From CAUZIZ01 sp963579905 (GTDB lineage: Bacteria > Acidobacteriota > UBA6911 > RPQK01 > JAJDTT01), in the NCBI GenBank assembly GCA_963579905.1, contig CAUZIZ010000210.1:1-8489 (forward strand): a stretch of 8,489 bases of DNA, given 5' to 3'. Position 1 is the first letter of the stretch. Each line of letters opens with the position of its first letter. The notes below the pieces were generated by a model. The model saw only the letters and a program-made list of their open reading frames with translations. It ran no database searches and had not been told where the DNA came from. Position numbers and translations under genes: made by a program. Below, in pieces: positions 5,422-8,489 of the stretch.

Positions 5422-6417
5422 TCAATAGCCCGCTTGCTTGTCCACCAGGTCACGGAGCGGCTGGCCGGTTCGGTAGCGGTTGAGGTTGTCGAAGAACAGC
5501 TCCAGACAGGTCTCGTCTTGCTCTATCGACGTGCCTCGGCAGGGGGACACGACGACGTTGGGACGCTTCCAGAAGGGTGAAGAGGGGGCCGGTATGTGGA
5601 GTGAGCCCGCTGGACCGGCAGGCTGGAGACAGACTCCGGCGATCCAGTCCTCTTCGATCGCACTCACCAGCGCGGCAAAATCGTAGAGAGCTAGTCGGCC
5701 CGAACAGTCGATCAGATAGGCCGAAGGTTTCATTTGCCTCAGGAACACCTCATTGATCGACCCGCGGGTTTGGTCGGTTACTGGGAGGGCGGCGACGACG
5801 TAATCGCACTGAGCCAGGAAATCGTCTATGTTTTCCACCGTGTAGAGCTGATCGACCTGTTCCGGAGTCGATCTGGGAGTACGTGCAAGAGCCAGAACCC
5901 GCATCCCCATCGAGCCTGCGCCCTGGGCGATTGCCCTACCCATGTTGCCCAGTCCGAGAACTCCGACCGTCCTGCCAGCCAGATCCTCGGGATGAAGCTC
6001 GTGGTCGCGGCTCTCAACTTCGACCGAAAGGGCCTCCGTTCCGATCACATGGTTCAGTCGGCGGGAGAACAGCAGCATGGCGGCGATGGAAAATTCACGG
6101 CCTACGGTGGCGAAAGTCGATTTGATGCAGGTGAATGGGACTGGACTCGCCACCATCTCGGGAAACAGGTAGCTCTCAACCCCTCCCACGTGGGCGTGGA
6201 CCCAGCGAAGCTGCTTGGCCGCGCCCAGCATCTCGGCGTCGAAGGGTGCCACGAAAGCCACCTCGGCATCCTCCAGCTGCCGGAGTATCTCATTGCGGTC
6301 GTCGCCGATGAACAGCTCTACCCCGCGCAGCCCCGCATCCTGCTCAAAGCGCTGACTGATCGAGCCCTTCAGTCCAGACCAGGTCACCACCACTTTCGAA
6401 AGCTGGCCCGGCCTCAC
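5422..6417 (-). CDS. D-2-hydroxyacid-dehydrogenase-family protein with altered active site
   Basis: A 331-residue protein with the D-isomer-specific 2-hydroxyacid dehydrogenase layout and length. The Rossmann motif VGVLGLGNMGRAIAQG has GxGxxG at 155-160; strand 2 ends in ALART, where an Arg in place of the usual Asp suggests NADP(H). Arg241 (LIDCSGRLALYDF) matches the substrate-binding Arg of the VxxxRGxxVD block. The remaining active site is unusual: the region that normally reads LDVFxxEPL is LQPAGPAG (264-271), without the catalytic Glu, and the normal TPH is SPC (Cys293), followed by RGTS. The family reduces 2-keto acids or oxidises D-2-hydroxy acids; this member may do altered chemistry, bind without catalysis, or form a divergent subfamily. 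GTG 6417 overlaps the preceding stop by four bases (GTGA) with GGAGG four bases upstream, indicating translational coupling. Its last ~28 codons are duplicated at 2651-2746. Confidence 0.85.
   Translation of the reverse strand: MRPGQLSKVVVTWSGLKGSISQRFEQDAGLRGVELFIGDDRNEILRQLEDAEVAFVAPFDAEMLGAAKQLRWVHAHVGGVESYLFPEMVASPVPFTCIKSTFATVGREFSIAAMLLFSRRLNHVIGTEALSVEVESRDHELHPEDLAGRTVGVLGLGNMGRAIAQGAGSMGMRVLALARTPRSTPEQVDQLYTVENIDDFLAQCDYVVAALPVTDQTRGSINEVFLRQMKPSAYLIDCSGRLALYDFAALVSAIEEDWIAGVCLQPAGPAGSLHIPAPSSPFWKRPNVVVSPCRGTSIEQDETCLELFFDNLNRYRTGQPLRDLVDKQAGY
5428..5508. repeat. Direct repeat, right copy (inside the dehydrogenase 3' end)
   Basis: Codes for the C-terminal helix region of the intact dehydrogenase-like gene; about 89% identical to 2663-2743 in the same orientation. 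Being in a complete gene, this is probably the source-type copy and the left one the orphan. Confidence 0.85.
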
Positions 6418-7574
6418 GACACCTCCAGTTCTGCCACTGCTTCCGGGACGTATTCGCCCAATCCCAACCCTGGCTGGGTCGGAAGCTCGATGAATCCTTC
6501 CTCAAAGACGAGAGGGTGCTCGATGATGCTCTCGTGCATGATGCGCGTCTGGGTGTGGCCGCGGGTGCCCGGTCCGTAGCTGGCAAAAGCTGGATACTCG
6601 ATCATGACGCTGTTGATGACGGTGGAGAGCACGTTGACATGGGCCGCGACCGCCATCGCCGTCCAGGGTGAGTGGGGAATGCAGAGGATCCGACCCTCCT
6701 CGGCCCTTTGCGCCACTCGGCAAAATTGGGTGATGCCGATCTGCTGAGCGTCGGGTTGGATGACGTCGACTGCCTCCTGCTCCAGGTAGTCGATGAACTG
6801 GCGGAGAGTGGTGAGGCTTTCCCCGGTCGCGATCCTTACATCGCAGCTATCCTTGACCGCGCGATGACCTGCGATGTCGTCTGGTAGCATCGGCTCCTCC
6901 AGAAAATAGACATCGAACTCTTCCGCCACCCTGGCGACCTCGATGACGTCCTTCAGCGTCCTAATATGCTTGTTGTAGTCCGGCGGTCCCATATCGAGCA
7001 TGAGGCGAACCTCAGATCCGATGGTGTCGCGAATGGCGGCCAGCAGCTTTTGTCTTCGGGGTCCGAAGTCCTCTCCCCAGCCGAACTTGATGGCCTTGAA
7101 GCCCAGCTCCAGAAAGGTTTCGCACTCCTGGCGAAGCTGCTCTTCCGTCTTGTCCACCCACCCGCCCCGTTCTTCCATTACATGCATGTCGGCCGAGGTG
7201 CCGCTCGCGTAGGCGAGCATCCGGGGCTGGACCGCGCCTCCCAGAAGCTGATGGATCGGAAGTTGACGTGCCTTGCCTAAAAGGTCCCAGAGGGCCATAT
7301 CGATGGCCGCCATGGCATTGATGTCCACTCCGCCTTCACAGGCCCGTCCCCGATTTCCCGGGTAGCCATAGTACATCTTGCGCCAGAGCCGGTTGGTCTG
7401 GGTTGGATCCTCACCAATCAGCATTTGACGAAGGCCGTCTTCTTCGCTTTCGATGATGCTTCGGATCACGGCCGGGGAGGCGGAGGTGGCTCCGATGCCG
7501 GTAACTCCCTCGTCGGTTGTGACGGTGACCAAGGGATAGCGGTTAGAGATGACTTCGATGTTCGTAATCTTCAT
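6414..7574 (-). CDS. Enolase-superfamily enzyme, mandelate racemase/acid-sugar dehydratase-like
   Basis: A 386-residue protein of the mandelate racemase/muconate lactonizing enzyme family. These Mg2+ enzymes abstract the proton alpha to a carboxylate, and many dehydrate sugar acids to 2-keto-3-deoxy acids. Visible residues: a lysine motif in GFKAIKFGWG (Lys160, Lys163); metal ligands Asp194 (LMLDMG), Glu226 (YFLEEP) and Glu252 (IATGES); the Asp275 (QPD)-His301 (IPH) dyad; and Glu326 (IEYP), matching the substrate-carboxylate contact of mandelate racemase. The KxK second position is Gly165, so the Lys-side base differs from mandelate racemase. I chose ATG 7574 (MKITNIEVISNRYPL), the usual family N-terminus, over GTG 7619, which adds 15 unconserved residues and lacks a ribosome-binding site; the ATG site is itself weak. 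It is the first gene of a two-gene operon, overlapping the dehydrogenase-like gene. The likely substrate is an acid sugar; the exact compound cannot be read from sequence. Confidence 0.9.
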   Translation of the reverse strand: MKITNIEVISNRYPLVTVTTDEGVTGIGATSASPAVIRSIIESEEDGLRQMLIGEDPTQTNRLWRKMYYGYPGNRGRACEGGVDINAMAAIDMALWDLLGKARQLPIHQLLGGAVQPRMLAYASGTSADMHVMEERGGWVDKTEEQLRQECETFLELGFKAIKFGWGEDFGPRRQKLLAAIRDTIGSEVRLMLDMGPPDYNKHIRTLKDVIEVARVAEEFDVYFLEEPMLPDDIAGHRAVKDSCDVRIATGESLTTLRQFIDYLEQEAVDVIQPDAQQIGITQFCRVAQRAEEGRILCIPHSPWTAMAVAAHVNVLSTVINSVMIEYPAFASYGPGTRGHTQTRIMHESIIEHPLVFEEGFIELPTQPGLGLGEYVPEAVAELEVS

Positions 7575-7737
7575 GCTCGGGGATGTCGCGTAATCAAGCG
7601 GTTGGGGGCTTGTAGGCACGCAAGCGAATGGACCAGAGAAAGTCCGTCTTGGTGCCCTCGCCGAGGACTCGACCTACTGCACGAACCAGGTGGTTCATAT
7701 GACTTTCATCCATTGCTCCAGAACAGACTGCCCCTAG

Positions 7738-7771
7738 GATAGCACCACAAGTAAGATAGCACCGCAAAGAC
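7738..7771. repeat. Two 17-bp direct repeats
   Basis: GATAGCACCACAAGTAA is followed at once by GATAGCACCGCAAAGAC. Twelve of the first 13 positions match. Could be an operator for a dimeric regulator or simple slippage duplication. Confidence 0.5.
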
Positions 7772-7890
7772 CGGAGGTTGTCGCAAGCAGTCTCCGGTTG
7801 ATTCTGCCATCCTGGCTCGAGAACAAGAACAGGAGTACAGGGGAACTGGCCATGAATCGGGCCGCCATGCTAGAACCCGGAGCAGGATCA

Positions 7891-7919
7891 GTTAGGTTCC
7901 CATCCTTGTTAGGTTGCCA
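7891..7919. repeat. Two direct repeats spaced 17 bp
   Basis: GTTAGGTTCCCA at 7891 and GTTAGGTTGCCA at 7908 match at 11 of 12 positions. Same 17-bp spacing as the pair at 7738, but an unrelated motif. It lies about 110 bp upstream of the dockerin gene. Confidence 0.5.
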
Positions 7920-8031
7920 CTCTCGAAACCAGGGTGTGAATGTGAGATACCAAGCTCCTGGGCACAACATGAGACTAAACTCTGTCACTGGGCTCTAGGT
8001 CGGACATTCGCTTGAGACAGATGAATTTTGC

Positions 8032-8409
8032 ATGGAAATTTTGAAAGACCACGCAAGTCTCGCCGCCACTCTGCTAGGGATTGCCTCGGTGGGCTTCGCC
8101 CTCCTCTTGGTGGCTGGCCCCATTGTGGGTGATCTGGACGGAGATAGTGACGTCAACACAGATGATCTGAACCAGCTTTTGGCGGCTCTGGGGCAGCAGG
8201 TAGCTGCCGGCGATCCTAGAGACCTTGACGGCGACGGCGTGATTACCGTCTTGGACGGCCGCCAGCTGGCGAATCTGTGCACGCTACCCCTCTGTGTAAG
8301 GCCGACAGCGGCCACACCCACGCCAACCAGCATCCCGGAGGATCAGGACCCCGCGAATCCCGGGCCAACCCCTGCGATTACCCCTGCCAGTGTAGCTCCC
8401 GATTCATAG
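8032..8409 (+). CDS. Small exported dockerin-type (EF-hand pair) protein
   Basis: A 125-residue protein. Residues about 8-30 form a hydrophobic export signal or membrane anchor (LAATLLGIASVGFALLLVAG). Two dockerin-type calcium loops follow: DLDGDSDVNTDD (34-45) and DLDGDGVITVLD (64-75), each with acids or polar residues at positions 1, 3, 5, 9 and 12, then LANLCTLPLCV with a close Cys pair. A Pro/Thr-rich tail (91-125) runs to TAG 8407-8409. In cellulosome systems dockerins bind cohesins; isolated dockerin-like pairs of this kind in environmental bacteria usually end exported proteins of unknown role, and no cohesin is visible here. No LPXTG or PEP-CTERM sorting signal is present. The start ATG 8032 has only a weak ribosome-binding site. 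The short length may mean a standalone linker-type protein or a truncated larger one; the remaining 80 bp of the window show nothing recognisable. Confidence 0.8.
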   Translation: MEILKDHASLAATLLGIASVGFALLLVAGPIVGDLDGDSDVNTDDLNQLLAALGQQVAAGDPRDLDGDGVITVLDGRQLANLCTLPLCVRPTAATPTPTSIPEDQDPANPGPTPAITPASVAPDS

Positions 8410-8489
8410 GCAACAATTTCTCCCGGGCACATAGGTTACACTTTTGGAGTCTTGGAGTTTCATTCTTCGGTGGGTGTATCTCGTCGTAG

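Larger units (their letters stand above)
7575..8031. other. Divergent intergenic region between the operon and the dockerin gene
   Basis: 457 bp that must hold the promoters of both flanking transcripts, but no convincing -35/-10 pair stands out. It contains two pairs of 17-bp-spaced direct repeats: GATAGCACC(A/G)CAA at 7738 and 7755, and GTTAGGTT(C/G)CCA at 7891 and 7908. A 39-codon minus-strand frame (7713-7594) ends 19 bp before the enolase-family start; it has no good ribosome-binding site or recognised similarity and is not called as a gene. Confidence 0.5.

Noticed and set aside
5734..6579. 281-codon plus-strand ORF antisense to the dehydrogenase and enolase-family genes
   Set aside because: It spans the overlap of two convincing minus-strand genes and has no domain or ribosome-binding site.
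7594..7713. 39-codon minus-strand frame (MDESHMNHLVRAVGRVLGEG...) ending 19 bp before the enolase-family start
   Set aside because: Suggestive position for a leader or gene remnant, but there is no suitable ribosome-binding site and no recognised similarity.

Overview
The window is 8,489 bp of bacterial chromosome-like DNA, GC-rich by eye (mid to high 50s). It has several dense, intact metabolic genes on the minus strand and a decayed, mobile-element-scarred region at the left end. Gene content (enolase-superfamily sugar-acid enzyme, D-2-hydroxyacid-dehydrogenase-like protein, phytoene-dehydrogenase-type flavoprotein, dockerin-type and tandem-repeat secreted proteins) fits an uncultured environmental bacterium of the Acidobacteriota, Poribacteria, Latescibacterota or SAR202 sort. 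No marker gene is present, so this placement is a guess.

Left region, 1-2658, plus strand. The window opens inside a reading frame whose first ~33 codons are the conserved end of an IS91-like (HUH/Y2) transposase. That frame runs without a stop into an unrelated calcium-motif/tandem-repeat secreted protein. The repeat protein holds two ~215-residue copies of one domain and is split by at least three single-base indels; translating across them restores an aligned product. A polytopic membrane protein follows (2024-2658) and also seems frameshifted near its first membrane segment.

Middle region, 2659-5421. Just after the membrane gene is an 81-bp fragment about 89% identical to the 3' end of the dehydrogenase gene at 5422-6417. 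Together the two copies form a direct repeat bracketing an intact FAD-dependent oxidoreductase gene (minus strand, 2897-4450) and a 970-bp stretch without a credible gene. That stretch is rich in short perfect hairpins and is the best candidate here for an undescribed structured RNA or element.

Right region, 5422-8489. A minus-strand two-gene operon encodes an enolase-superfamily (mandelate racemase/acid-sugar dehydratase-like) enzyme, followed with a GTGA overlap by a D-2-hydroxyacid-dehydrogenase-family protein. The latter keeps its Rossmann motif and catalytic Arg but has Cys in place of the catalytic His and no recognisable catalytic Glu. The enolase-superfamily enzyme probably handles a sugar acid or other hydroxy acid, and the dehydrogenase homologue its keto/hydroxy product; this is inference. 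Divergent from the operon, after 457 bp without a clear gene, lies a small exported dockerin-type protein (8032-8409).
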